Positions 25,473-34,168 of a stretch of DNA of 64,000 bases are shown in pieces; position 1 is the first letter of the stretch; every line of letters starts with the position of its first letter. The position numbers and the translations under genes are program-made. Source of the DNA: JADFRG01 sp048054495. GTDB lineage: Bacteria > Chloroflexota > Anaerolineae > Anaerolineales > E44-bin32. The stretch is taken from NCBI GenBank assembly GCA_048054495.1, contig JBGMQN010000069.1, positions 62,001 to 126,000 of the forward strand, in the 5' to 3' direction. Under the pieces are notes generated by a model, which saw only the letters and a program-made list of their open reading frames with translations, had not been told where the DNA came from and ran no database searches.

Positions 25473-26642
25473 ATGAGCGCTCAGAGCTCGATCGCCGAAC
25501 GGTTTCCATACCGCATCCGCATCCAAAAGCGCCTGGACAATCCGCGCTGGCTCTCGATCCTCTCCCCCGTCGTCCTGGTGATCGGAGCGCTGATCGTCGG
25601 TGGGGTGCTGCTATCGATCGTGGGTGTCAGCCCTTTCGTGGCGTATTCTCGCATCTTCCGGGCCGCCTTCGGCACACCTGCCGGCTGGCTGAGAGGTGAG
25701 CTCTATCCGCTGTCCGATACGACCATCAAGGCCACACCACTGCTGCTGGCTGGTCTCAGCGTCGCGCTCGCTTTTCGCATGCAGCTGTGGAACATTGGCG
25801 CGGAGGGCCAGCTCCTGATTGGAGCCTGGGCAGCAACCGGTGTGGCACTCAAGCTGCTCAGCCCGGATACGCCGGCTTTCATCATGATCCCCGCAATGAT
25901 GCTGGCTGCCTTCCTGGCAGGAGGACTTTACGGTGCGGTTCCCGGTGCGCTGAAGGCCTGGTTAGGCGTGAATCTCATCATCACCACTCTGATGCTGAAT
26001 TATGTGGCCGCGTTTTGGAACAACTTCTTCATCTACGGGCCATGGTCGCTGCGTGGCTTTGGATTGACGCCGAAGTTTCCGCGGACTGCATGGCTGCCGC
26101 GGCTGACTGAGTTCGCCGACCAATTGCCAATTCTGCGAGGACTGACTGCGCACGCCGGAATCCTGATCGGCCTCGCGGCCGCCTTCATCCTTTGGTACGT
26201 GCTGCGCAAAAGCAAGTTCGGCTACGAGATCAAGGTCATTGGCGATAATCCTGAAGCCGCGCGCTATGCAGGCATGAACATCAAACGCAACATCCTGCTG
26301 GTGATGCTGATCAGCGGCGGCCTGGCTGGGCTGGCCGGAATGGCCGAGGTCTCCGGCGTCATTCACATTTTTCAAGAGCGCATCTCTCCCGGATACGGGT
26401 TTACGGCCATCATCGTCGCCTGGCTCGCAAAACTCAACCCCTGGGGAGTGGTTTTGGTGGCCTATCTTTTCGGCGGACTGCTGGTAGGCGGCGACGAGAT
26501 TCAACCGTTCGGCATCGTGTCTATGCTGAACGGGGTGATCTTGTTTGTCGTGGTGGGCGGTGAGCTTCTCCTGCGGTACCGCGTGCGAGTCGAGCGCAGC
26601 GAGCCTGTTGTGCAGCCCGCGGCGGCTGGAGGGGGTCAGTGA
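25473..26642 (+). CDS. ABC transporter permease 1 (BPD_transp_2 family)
   Basis: A 389-residue membrane protein with about ten helices, BPD_transp_2 type. The stretch 'QLWNIGAEGQLLIGAWAATGVAL' is typical of the first permease in purine nucleoside systems (NupP-like), and 'VIGDNPEAARYAGMNIKR' is the coupling-helix region. It starts 6 nt after the ATPase stop and overlaps the second permease by 4 nt. The C-terminus is short and basic. Confidence 0.9.
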   Translation: MSAQSSIAERFPYRIRIQKRLDNPRWLSILSPVVLVIGALIVGGVLLSIVGVSPFVAYSRIFRAAFGTPAGWLRGELYPLSDTTIKATPLLLAGLSVALAFRMQLWNIGAEGQLLIGAWAATGVALKLLSPDTPAFIMIPAMMLAAFLAGGLYGAVPGALKAWLGVNLIITTLMLNYVAAFWNNFFIYGPWSLRGFGLTPKFPRTAWLPRLTEFADQLPILRGLTAHAGILIGLAAAFILWYVLRKSKFGYEIKVIGDNPEAARYAGMNIKRNILLVMLISGGLAGLAGMAEVSGVIHIFQERISPGYGFTAIIVAWLAKLNPWGVVLVAYLFGGLLVGGDEIQPFGIVSMLNGVILFVVVGGELLLRYRVRVERSEPVVQPAAAGGGQ

Positions 26643-27616
26643 GCAACTACCTGATCTTCATCACAACCATCCTTGCCGCGGGTGTGGCCTCGGGCACTCC
26701 GGTGCTGTTTGCAACGATTGGCGAGCTCTTCGCCGAGCGCGCGGGTGTGATAAACCTCGGCGTCGAGGGCATGATGTTGATGGGAGCAGTGACCGCATTT
26801 CTCGTGTCACACACCCTCGGGGATCCGTGGATTGCCTTGTTAGTGGGGATGATTGTAGGCGGCCTAATGAGCCTGCTTCACGCGCTGGCTTCGATCACCT
26901 TGCGGGCCGATCAGGTAGTGAGTGGGCTGGCGCTCACCTTTGTCGGGGCAGGCCTCAGCTCAGTGATTGGCTGGTCTCTGGTGGATGTTCGGGATGCCCC
27001 GCGCTTGCCCGCGCTGGATATCCCGCTGCTCGGGCAGATCCCTGTGCTGGGGCAGATCTTTTTTCAGCATAACGTCATCGTCTATTTGGGTTTCATCGTG
27101 GTGCCAATCGCCTGGTTCATCATCAATCGAACGCGGCCGGGCCTAAACATGCGTGCAGTAGGCGAGTATCCGGCCGCGGCGGACTCGGTGGGGATCAACG
27201 TGTTCCGGCTGCGGTACCTCTACGTCTTCGTTGGAGGGCTGCTTGCAGGATTGGCCGGGGCCAGCTTGAGCCTGGCGATCACTCCGCTTTGGATCGACGG
27301 CCTCACGGCCGGACAGGGCTGGATCGCGCTCGGTCTTGTGATCTTCGCGGGTTGGGGTCCATTCCGAGCGGCATTCGGAGCCTACCTCTTCGGCGCGATC
27401 CGCCGTCTACCGCTCGATCTACAGGGCGCTCCGCCGCTGCCATTGGATGCACATCTCATCCTCCGGGACCCATTGCTCAGCTATTTTGCCAACATGCTGC
27501 CATATCTGTTCGTAATCCTCGTGCTCGTGATCGCTTCCGGAGAGGCATTGCGAAAGCGACTTGGGGCACCAGCGGCGTTGGGGATTCCCTATATTCGTGG
27601 GGAGAGAGGAATCTAG
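26639..27616 (+). CDS. ABC transporter permease 2 (BPD_transp_2 family)
   Basis: A 325-residue membrane protein, second half of the permease pair. It has 'FAERAGVINLGVEGMMLMGA' and 'MRAVGEYPAAADSVGINVFRLRY', characteristic of NupQ-like permeases. The GTG start at 26639 overlaps the stop of permease 1 (GTGA), so translation is coupled and near-equal amounts are expected. A hairpin 40 nt after its stop probably ends the transporter transcript. Confidence 0.9.
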   Translation: MSNYLIFITTILAAGVASGTPVLFATIGELFAERAGVINLGVEGMMLMGAVTAFLVSHTLGDPWIALLVGMIVGGLMSLLHALASITLRADQVVSGLALTFVGAGLSSVIGWSLVDVRDAPRLPALDIPLLGQIPVLGQIFFQHNVIVYLGFIVVPIAWFIINRTRPGLNMRAVGEYPAAADSVGINVFRLRYLYVFVGGLLAGLAGASLSLAITPLWIDGLTAGQGWIALGLVIFAGWGPFRAAFGAYLFGAIRRLPLDLQGAPPLPLDAHLILRDPLLSYFANMLPYLFVILVLVIASGEALRKRLGAPAALGIPYIRGERGI

Positions 27617-27658
27617 AGACGCGGGAGTACCATTTGAGCCAGCTTATGTTTACAACGC

Positions 27659-27680
27659 AGACGCCCGCACAGGCGTCTTT
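27659..27680 (+). terminator. weak intrinsic terminator after the ABC importer genes
   Basis: AGACGCC (27659-27665) pairs with GGCGTCT (27672-27678) across a 6-nt loop and runs into a short T stretch. It lies between the second permease and adenine deaminase copy 2, so read-through is likely. Confidence 0.5.
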
Positions 27681-27697
27681 CAGCATCTGTGGAGTCT

Positions 27698-29458
27698 ATG
27701 GACGATTTAGCCGCACTTGAGGCACGCGTTCGCGCTGCGCTGGGTAGTGAACCGCTCGATCTTCTCATACGTGGCGTGCAACTCGTGGATGTCTTTTCGG
27801 GGCGGGTCGCGGAAACCGACATCGGAATCCGAGCAGAGCGGATCGTCTCGATCTTTCCGAGAGGCGAAGCTGCCTCGCGCGAGACAATCGAAGCGGAAGG
27901 GCTTTACGCGCTCCCTGGGTTTATTGATGCTCACGTCCACATCGAGAGCACTCTGCTCACTCCCGCCAGCCTGTCGGAAGTAATCGTCCCCACCGGAACA
28001 ACGACCCTCCTCGTCGACCCCATGGAGGTGGCTAACGTCGCGGGTATCGAGGGCCTCGAAGCCTTTTTTAGCGGGGTCGAAGAGTTACCTTATCGAATGT
28101 TCGTTCAGGTGTCGTCGCGCGTGCCCACTGCGCCCGGGCTAGAGACGACCGGCGGAGATCTCGGAATCGAGCAGGTCAAGCGGATCCTCGCCTGGCCCGA
28201 AACTGTTAGCCTGGGAGAGCTTGATCCTTCAAAGGTCTTGAGCTTGTCCGCCGAGCATCTGCAGAAGGTGCTGGCTGCCTCAAAGCTTGGAAAGATCGCC
28301 AATGGGCACGCCATCGGCCTGGAAGGCGTGGAACTTGAGGCCTACGCCTCTGTCGGAATAACGGACGACCATGAGTGTGTGACCGTGGATCAGCTAGAGG
28401 CTCGTTTGGCGGTCGGTATGGCAGCCATGATACGGGAAGGTAGCTCAGAGCGGAACCTGCATGACTTGATTGCAGGCATCCTGGAGCGCCAGATTGACAC
28501 GCGCCATCTCATGTTTTGCACGGACGACAAGCATCCCTCTGATATCCGACGCGAGGGGCATATCAATTACAACGTCAATGAGGCCATACGCATGGGTCTG
28601 AGTCCGCTGCAAGCGATTCAAATGGCTTCGATCAATGCGGCGGAGCACTTCAGGGTGGGTCATTTAGTAGGGGCGATCGCGCCCGGGCGCTTCGCCGACA
28701 TTCTGTTGTGCGCCTCTCTCGACGAAATCCGACCAGAGATGGTGCTGGTCGGGGGCCGAGTCGTGGCAGAGGACGGTTCGCTCACAGACGATGTCAAGCC
28801 GCAAGAGTTCCCTGACTGGCTGAAGCGGACGGTTCGCGTTCTGGCGGATCTCGAGCCCACTGTATTTGAGTTTCCCGCGCAAGGCACGACCGTGCGACTG
28901 CGCGTCATCGAGATCGTTCCGGATCAGATCTTCAACCATCTACGCGAGGCCGTACTCCCAATCAAGGACGGCTCGGCGCAGGCCGCGCCTGAGCTCGATG
29001 TTCTCAAGCTCGCGGTCGTGGAGCGGTACGGCAAGAATGGAAATGTCGCCGTCGGATGGACGAAGGGATTCGGACTCAAACGGGGAGCGATCGCCGGGTC
29101 GGTGGCGCACGACCACCATAACATTCTTGTGGTCGGAACCAATGATGAAGATATGCTCCAGTGCGTAAGAGCCCTGGAAGAATCCCAGGGCGGCTTCGTC
29201 GTTGTAGAGAAAGGTAGAATCCTCGAAAGACTGCCGCTCCCGCTAGCGGGCCTCATGAGCGAGCTGCCGGCCAGCGAGGTCGAAACGCAACTCGAAAAGG
29301 TCCGCGCCGCTGCGGCGTCTCTGGGATGCCAATTGAAGACGCCATTTATGACGCTCTCCTTCATATCACTTCCCTCGATCCCGGAGGCCGGCTTCTCCGA
29401 CCGAGGACTAATTGATGGGGCGAAACAAGCGCTGGTCCCTGTGCGACTCGACGGATAG
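27698..29458 (+). CDS. ade: adenine deaminase, copy 2
   Basis: A 586-residue adenine deaminase. It keeps the canonical motifs: H79-x-H81 in 'FIDAHVHIES', 'PTGTTTLLVDPMEVANVAG', 'GHAIGLEG' with 'DDHEC', 'MFCTDDKHPSD', and the late 'GSVAHDHHNILVVGTND'. It converts adenine to hypoxanthine and ammonia. It is closer to characterised enzymes than copy 1. The ATG at 27698 is preferred over a GTG three codons earlier; GGAG lies close upstream. It follows the purine importer and feeds hypoxanthine towards the molybdenum hydroxylases in the pathway I infer. Confidence 0.9.
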   Translation: MDDLAALEARVRAALGSEPLDLLIRGVQLVDVFSGRVAETDIGIRAERIVSIFPRGEAASRETIEAEGLYALPGFIDAHVHIESTLLTPASLSEVIVPTGTTTLLVDPMEVANVAGIEGLEAFFSGVEELPYRMFVQVSSRVPTAPGLETTGGDLGIEQVKRILAWPETVSLGELDPSKVLSLSAEHLQKVLAASKLGKIANGHAIGLEGVELEAYASVGITDDHECVTVDQLEARLAVGMAAMIREGSSERNLHDLIAGILERQIDTRHLMFCTDDKHPSDIRREGHINYNVNEAIRMGLSPLQAIQMASINAAEHFRVGHLVGAIAPGRFADILLCASLDEIRPEMVLVGGRVVAEDGSLTDDVKPQEFPDWLKRTVRVLADLEPTVFEFPAQGTTVRLRVIEIVPDQIFNHLREAVLPIKDGSAQAAPELDVLKLAVVERYGKNGNVAVGWTKGFGLKRGAIAGSVAHDHHNILVVGTNDEDMLQCVRALEESQGGFVVVEKGRILERLPLPLAGLMSELPASEVETQLEKVRAAAASLGCQLKTPFMTLSFISLPSIPEAGFSDRGLIDGAKQALVPVRLDG

Positions 29459-29505
29459 CGAGGTGGCCTTCAGTAGACACCATAGGAATTTAGGGAGCTG
29501 ACATC

Positions 29506-30753
29506 TTGCCACACTTCATTCGCTATCGCTGCTCTACCTGTGCTGAAGAATATGACTGGGAGGATCCGGTCATGGTCTGTAGCAGGGACGGAGGCAACTT
29601 AGACATACTCCTGGACATCGATTCTGTAATGCGAGCCTGCTCGCCCACAGAGATCGGCTCAAGCCGTGAGAATTCGATTTGGCGCTACTTGCCGCTGCTC
29701 CCGGTCGCGGATCCAGGAAATCAGGGCACCCAGCTGCGGGCAGTGGGCTGGACACCGCTCTTGAAGTCCCGTCGGATAGCGGCCGACTTGGGCCTGGAGA
29801 ATCTGTGGTTCAAAGACGACGGCCGCAACCCAACCGCTTCCTTTAAGGACCGTGCCAGCGCAGTGGTCGTGGCGCGGGCACGAGAAATCGGCGCGGATAC
29901 GGTAGTCACCGCCTCCACCGGCAACGCGGGCGCCGCGCTGGCCGGCATGGCCGCTGCGGTAGGGGTGCCGGCGGTGATCCTGGCCCCCGCCAATGCCCCA
30001 CAAGCCAAGGTCGCTCAGCTCTTAATCTATGGAGCTCAAGTTGTGCTCGTGGACGGTAACTACGATCAGGCCTTCGAACTCTCGTTGGAGGCTGCGGAGG
30101 AGTTTGGCTGGTACTGCCGTAACACCGGCTACAACGCGTTCACGGCCGAAGGAAAAAAGACCGCCGCGTTCGAAATCTGTGAGCAGCTCTCGCACCCAGA
30201 GGCTGATCGATGGGAGGCGCCAGAAGCGGTCTTCGTGTCCGTGGGTGACGGAAATATCATCACCGGCCTGCATAAGGGCTTCAAGGACCTATTTGAGCTG
30301 GGCTGGATCGATCATGTGCCTCGGCTCTATGGCATTCAATCCACGGGATCGGCGGCGGTGACGCATGCCTTTGAGTCGGGTGCGGAGGTGATTCAGCCCG
30401 TCCAGTCCGACACCATTGCGGACAGCATTTCGGTCGATCTTCCGCGTGATGGGCTGCGCGCCTTGCGTGCGGTACGCGAAACGGATGGGGCGATGATCGC
30501 CGTCGAGGATGGAGCGATCCTGGAGGCGATCCGCACGCTCGGCCGCGAGGCGGTCTTTGCGGAGCCGGCCGGGGCAACCGCCTACGCAGGCCTGGAAGCC
30601 GCGATCGAGAGCGATCGCGTAGCATCCGACGAGCGGATCGTGGTGGTGATCACCGGCAGCGGACTCAAGGACGTTCCGGCTGCCATGCGTGCCGCCGGCG
30701 AGGCGACCGTGATAGAACCGACGCTGGAGGCGCTTCGCGGTGTCATGCGCTAG
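29506..30753 (+). CDS. threonine-synthase-like PLP-dependent enzyme with N-terminal zinc ribbon
   Basis: A 415-residue fold-type II PLP enzyme. The N-terminus has a small zinc-ribbon-like part (CSTC...C) common in ThrC-like proteins. The PLP lysine is in 'NPTASFKDRAS' (near residue 115), with 'ASTGNAGAALAGMAAA' and 'VSVGDGNIITGLHKGF' as phosphate-binding loops. The family makes threonine, but relatives in degradation clusters act as ammonia-lyases, for example YgeX, which splits 2,3-diaminopropionate. Here it follows adenine deaminase by 47 nt, and no other threonine genes are near, so a role in purine-derived amino acid breakdown is possible. The TTG start has GGGAG upstream. Confidence 0.8.
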   Translation: MPHFIRYRCSTCAEEYDWEDPVMVCSRDGGNLDILLDIDSVMRACSPTEIGSSRENSIWRYLPLLPVADPGNQGTQLRAVGWTPLLKSRRIAADLGLENLWFKDDGRNPTASFKDRASAVVVARAREIGADTVVTASTGNAGAALAGMAAAVGVPAVILAPANAPQAKVAQLLIYGAQVVLVDGNYDQAFELSLEAAEEFGWYCRNTGYNAFTAEGKKTAAFEICEQLSHPEADRWEAPEAVFVSVGDGNIITGLHKGFKDLFELGWIDHVPRLYGIQSTGSAAVTHAFESGAEVIQPVQSDTIADSISVDLPRDGLRALRAVRETDGAMIAVEDGAILEAIRTLGREAVFAEPAGATAYAGLEAAIESDRVASDERIVVVITGSGLKDVPAAMRAAGEATVIEPTLEALRGVMR

Positions 30754-30774
30754 CTCAGACACCGGCATGGCTCA

Positions 30775-30822
30775 GCGCATCGGCGGCTGGCCATGGGGCT
30801 CGTGCGATTCGCCGCGATGCGC
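30775..30822 (+). terminator. long hairpin after the purine locus
   Basis: GCGCATC (30775-30781) and GCGGC (30783-30787) pair with GCCGC-GATGCGC (30811-30822), leaving one bulged G and a 23-nt loop. It lies 20 nt after the PLP gene stop and has no T-run. It may be a terminator or a structured 3' end. Confidence 0.42.
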
Positions 30823-30957
30823 GGTGGGCTTCCATGGTCTAAGTAGTTCGACTCCCGAAAAGCATGCGCATAGCCGATTCTGTAGTGTGCGAGCGATCCG
30901 GAGAGAAATCGAGCGCGTGCTTTTTTCGTTGGAATGGCATAGCATATCGCCGGAGAT

Positions 30958-31926
30958 ATGGAAGCAAAAATAGCAAACGAAAAGCCGACTTTCTCGGTGG
31001 TCGGGCCAGTGTTCGACGAAGTCGAAACGCTTCGTGAATTCTACGGCCGGGTGCAGGCCGCCATGGATGCTATCGGGGAGCCCTGGGAGCTTGTGTTAGT
31101 GGATGATGGCAGCATGGACGGTTCCTCTGACATCATTCATGACTTGGCCTTTGAAGACCTCCGAGTGCGTCCGGTGCTTTTCTCCCGCAACTTTGGACAC
31201 CAGATCGCCGTGACGGCTGGGCTGGACTACAGCCGGGGTCAGGCGGTGGTGATCATCGATACCGACCTCCAGGACCCCCCGGAGCTCATTTCCGAGCTGG
31301 CCGAGAAATGGCGTGAGGGCTACGAAGTGGTCTACGCGGTGCGCACCGAGCGCGAGGGGGAAAGCTGGTTCAAACGCGCAACGGCGGCCGTGTTTTACCG
31401 GGTGATCAATCGCATCACCGAGGTTGACATTCCGCCCGACGCGGGCGATTTCCGCCTGCTCGACCGTAAGGTGGTGGAGGCGCTCAAGAAAATGCGCGAG
31501 CACCATCGCTTCCCACGTGCCATGACCGCCTGGGTGGGCTTCAAGCAGGTCGGTGTTCCATACAAGCGCTCTGCCCGCCAGGCGGGTGATACCAAGTATC
31601 CCTTTCGCAAGATGCTCCGGCTGGCAATCAACGCCGTCACCGGCTTCTCTTATTTTCCATTGCAGCTCGCGACCTATTTTGGTTTCCTCAGCGCAACACT
31701 AGCTATCCTGGCAATTCCGATCGTGATTTACCTTCGGCTGTCGGGAAGAGCGGAGCTCTCGGGCCAGGCCACCACGCTCATCGCAGTTCTATTCCTGGGA
31801 GGCGTTCAGCTCATCTCTCTGGGAATTCTCGGCGAGTACATCGGCCGGCTGTACGACGAGGCGAAAAACCGTCCCTTATACGTGCTGCGTGAGGAACCAG
31901 AGGAGGTCGCGGAGACAGAAAGGTAA
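30958..31926 (+). CDS. family 2 glycosyltransferase, DPM/GtrB type
   Basis: A 322-residue GT2 glycosyltransferase of the dolichol-/undecaprenyl-phosphate sugar synthase type. The catalytic domain shows 'LVLVDDGSMDGS', 'NFGHQIAVTAGLDYSRG' and the DxD-like 'IIDTDLQDPPE'. Two C-terminal membrane helices span about 235-300. It would transfer a hexose from a nucleotide sugar to a polyprenyl phosphate for envelope glycan or lipid modification. The ATG at 30958 lies 6 nt after CGGAG. It ends 2 nt before a PLP enzyme gene, so they are probably co-transcribed, although no link in function is evident. Confidence 0.87.
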   Translation: MEAKIANEKPTFSVVGPVFDEVETLREFYGRVQAAMDAIGEPWELVLVDDGSMDGSSDIIHDLAFEDLRVRPVLFSRNFGHQIAVTAGLDYSRGQAVVIIDTDLQDPPELISELAEKWREGYEVVYAVRTEREGESWFKRATAAVFYRVINRITEVDIPPDAGDFRLLDRKVVEALKKMREHHRFPRAMTAWVGFKQVGVPYKRSARQAGDTKYPFRKMLRLAINAVTGFSYFPLQLATYFGFLSATLAILAIPIVIYLRLSGRAELSGQATTLIAVLFLGGVQLISLGILGEYIGRLYDEAKNRPLYVLREEPEEVAETER

Positions 31927-31928
31927 CT

Positions 31929-33389
31929 ATGATTGACTTAACAATGCACGAGGATCGGCTCGAACGAGCCGCCGGCCGCGCAAAGGAGCGCGGCGTTGTC
32001 GTCCCCACCTTCGCCCAGATGAAGGACCCTGCCAGCATTCCGGAGGGAATCCGCGAAAGGCTTGGCCAGGTCGGACTGTGGGATGTGGACCCCTTGAACC
32101 TCTTCCGCATCAGCTGGAAGAACGAGCCCGTTGAAACCGGCGGCGGTTTTGGGGGAGTGAACTATATCGAATTCCCCAGCAGCCTGACCGGAGTCGAAGC
32201 TCGGATCCTTGCATTGGTCGGCAAGTGGTTCCCGACCGGGGCGCATAAGGTGGGCGCGGCATTTGGCTGTCTCGTGCCCAGCCTCGTGACCGGCCAATTC
32301 GATCCTACTGCTCAGAAGGCGGTCTGGCCCTCGACCGGTAATTACTGCCGGGGGGGTGCCTACGACTCGGCCCTGCTTGGCACTGAGTCGGTGGCGATCT
32401 TGCCGGAAGGGATGAGCAAGGAACGCTTCGATTGGCTGGCCAACATAGCAGGCGAGGTAATCAAGACCCCCGGAAGCGAATCGAATGTGAAGGAGATCTT
32501 CGACAAAACCTGGGAGCTGCGCGAGTCGGGAGAAGATCTGATGATCTTCAACCAGTTCGAGCAATTCGGGAATTACCTCTGGCACTACGAGGTGACCGGG
32601 CATGCCATGCTGGAGGTGCTCGAGCAGGAGCTTGGCCCCGGCGATGAATATCGCGGCGTCACGCTCACGACCGGCTCGGCGGGCACGATTGGCTGCGGGG
32701 ACTTCTTGAAACAGCAGTTCCCGGCGAGCAAGATCGCCGCCGGCGAGGCCTCTCAATGCCCGACCCTGCTCGAGAACGGATTCGGCGTGCACCGCATCGA
32801 AGGTATTGGAGATAAACATGTGCCTTGGATCCACAATGTCAAGAACACCGACATGGTGATCGACCTGGACGACAACGTGGTCGTGCACCTGGCGCGGCTC
32901 TTCAATGAATCCGCCGGCCAGAGCTACCTTGCATCACAGGGAGTGCCCGAGGCGACCATGGAGCAGCTGAATCTGCTCGGTTTCTCCGGAATCGCCAACC
33001 TCTCTATGGCCATCAAGTTCGCCAAATACTACGAGCTGGGAAGCTCGGATGTCGTGATCACCGTGCTCACCGATTCGATGGATCTGTATCAAAGCCGCCT
33101 GGAGGAGATGCGCCAGGAGCATGGCGAGTACACTGATCTGGACGCGGCAGCTGATTTCGCTCGCTACCTGTTGGGTCTCACCACCGAGAATTTGCTGGAG
33201 CTCCGCTACACCGATCGGCGCCGTATCCACAACTTGAAATACTTCACTTGGGTAGAGCAGCAGGGCCGAACCTATGAGGAGATCATGGCCCAGTGGTACG
33301 ATCGAAATTACTGGACGGCCACGCAGGGCCAGGTCGATGAGATCGACCAGCACATAAAGGAATTCAATGCGCGGGTCGGCTTGGGCTAG
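31929..33389 (+). CDS. PLP-dependent fold-type II enzyme of unknown reaction
   Basis: A 486-residue tryptophan-synthase-beta/cysteine-synthase superfamily protein. The likely PLP lysine is in 'TGAHKVGAAFGCL' (near residue 109); 'WPSTGNYCRGGAYDSALLG' and 'LTTGSAGTIGCGDFL' fit the substrate and phosphate loops. Its length and the C-terminal region rich in Tyr, Glu and Gln set it apart from cysteine synthases, and I cannot name the reaction. It lies 2 nt after the glycosyltransferase gene and ends in a clear terminator. Whether it works with the purine locus 1.2 kb upstream is unknown. Confidence 0.72.
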   Translation: MIDLTMHEDRLERAAGRAKERGVVVPTFAQMKDPASIPEGIRERLGQVGLWDVDPLNLFRISWKNEPVETGGGFGGVNYIEFPSSLTGVEARILALVGKWFPTGAHKVGAAFGCLVPSLVTGQFDPTAQKAVWPSTGNYCRGGAYDSALLGTESVAILPEGMSKERFDWLANIAGEVIKTPGSESNVKEIFDKTWELRESGEDLMIFNQFEQFGNYLWHYEVTGHAMLEVLEQELGPGDEYRGVTLTTGSAGTIGCGDFLKQQFPASKIAAGEASQCPTLLENGFGVHRIEGIGDKHVPWIHNVKNTDMVIDLDDNVVVHLARLFNESAGQSYLASQGVPEATMEQLNLLGFSGIANLSMAIKFAKYYELGSSDVVITVLTDSMDLYQSRLEEMRQEHGEYTDLDAAADFARYLLGLTTENLLELRYTDRRRIHNLKYFTWVEQQGRTYEEIMAQWYDRNYWTATQGQVDEIDQHIKEFNARVGLG

Positions 33390-33408
33390 CCGCGTTTTCC
33401 TCCGTCTC

Positions 33409-33432
33409 AAGCCTCCCCGAAAGGGGAGGTTT
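33409..33432 (+). terminator. intrinsic terminator after the PLP enzyme gene
   Basis: AAGCCTCCCC pairs with GGGGAGGTTT around a GAAA tetraloop (core stem 33412-33418 with 33423-33429), a stable hairpin followed by TT. Confidence 0.75.
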
Positions 33433-33454
33433 CAGTTAAGGGGGAAATTCATAG

Positions 33455-33483
33455 TTGACGGCCTAGAACAAATGATCTAATAT
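33455..33483 (+). promoter_or_regulatory. strong sigma-70-like promoter giving a nearly leaderless transcript
   Basis: TTGACG (33455-33460), a 17-nt spacer and TAATAT (33478-33483). The first ATG of the following ORF is at 33489, only 5 nt after the -10 box, so transcription should start at or next to the start codon. Confidence 0.68.
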
Positions 33484-33488
33484 AGTGG

Positions 33489-34016
33489 ATGCTTATGACA
33501 TCCGGCCGCCAGATAATGACACGTGATTGGGAGGAGAACCCGCCAGGAGCGGAAGATCTGGTGCTCGTGGCGATCTTGAACACCCCGCGGGACTTAGAGA
33601 TTGCGCAGACTCTGGGGTGGTATCGGATCCCACTCGTGACCGCGCCCCGCACGGTTCGAGTAGATTGGCTGGCGTTTTACCTTCCAGCACCGTTTGGCGA
33701 GCATCGCTGGACGGTGAGTTACCTGGCCGAAGTGCGCGGGTATGAGCTGAGAACGCGCCGGGAGCTGCTTTTCCGGGAAACCGACCATGAGCGGGTGGAT
33801 GAGCCCTACTTCAAAATGCAGTTGGGACCCGTACTCGAGCTCTTCCCGCCCATTACATCTCGCTCCTGGCGGCGGTTTACCTTCCTCTTCACCACCGGGG
33901 ATAGGCTATTGAATGCGGTCGACCTGACTGATCTGACCATCCCGCAGAGCCAGATTCGCGCACGCTTGTTGCGCGAGCGGGCTGGCTCGATCCCCTCGAC
34001 TCAGATCCCACTCTAG
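33489..34016 (+). CDS. hypothetical protein, probably from a leaderless mRNA
   Basis: A 175-residue soluble protein that I do not recognise. It is rich in Arg, aromatic residues and Pro, with blocks such as 'LVAILNTPRDLEIAQTLGWYRIP' (in part), 'VDWLAFYLPAPFGEHRW' and 'RSWRRFTFLFTTG'. There is no signal peptide or membrane helix. ATGs at 33489 and 33495 are both possible, and neither has a ribosome binding site, in keeping with leaderless initiation. It stands alone between a terminator and the DUF2207 gene. The basic, aromatic character might suit nucleic-acid binding; this is only a guess. Confidence 0.65.
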   Translation: MLMTSGRQIMTRDWEENPPGAEDLVLVAILNTPRDLEIAQTLGWYRIPLVTAPRTVRVDWLAFYLPAPFGEHRWTVSYLAEVRGYELRTRRELLFRETDHERVDEPYFKMQLGPVLELFPPITSRSWRRFTFLFTTGDRLLNAVDLTDLTIPQSQIRARLLRERAGSIPSTQIPL

Positions 34017-34168
34017 TTTCAAAACCCGCCCAATCTGAGACGAGCCGCACCAGCCAGAACTGCATCACATTACGGTGCACGGATACTCGTCGCACAAATA
34101 GGACGCGGATTGGCTCGACTTGTGGGGAGCTCGAATGTATCATTTGTGCGCTTGAGCTAACGTTACAC

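Noticed and set aside
30740..30973. A 77-residue ORF between the PLP and glycosyltransferase genes
   Set aside because: It overlaps both genes' ends, covers a hairpin and has no ribosome binding site or family resemblance.
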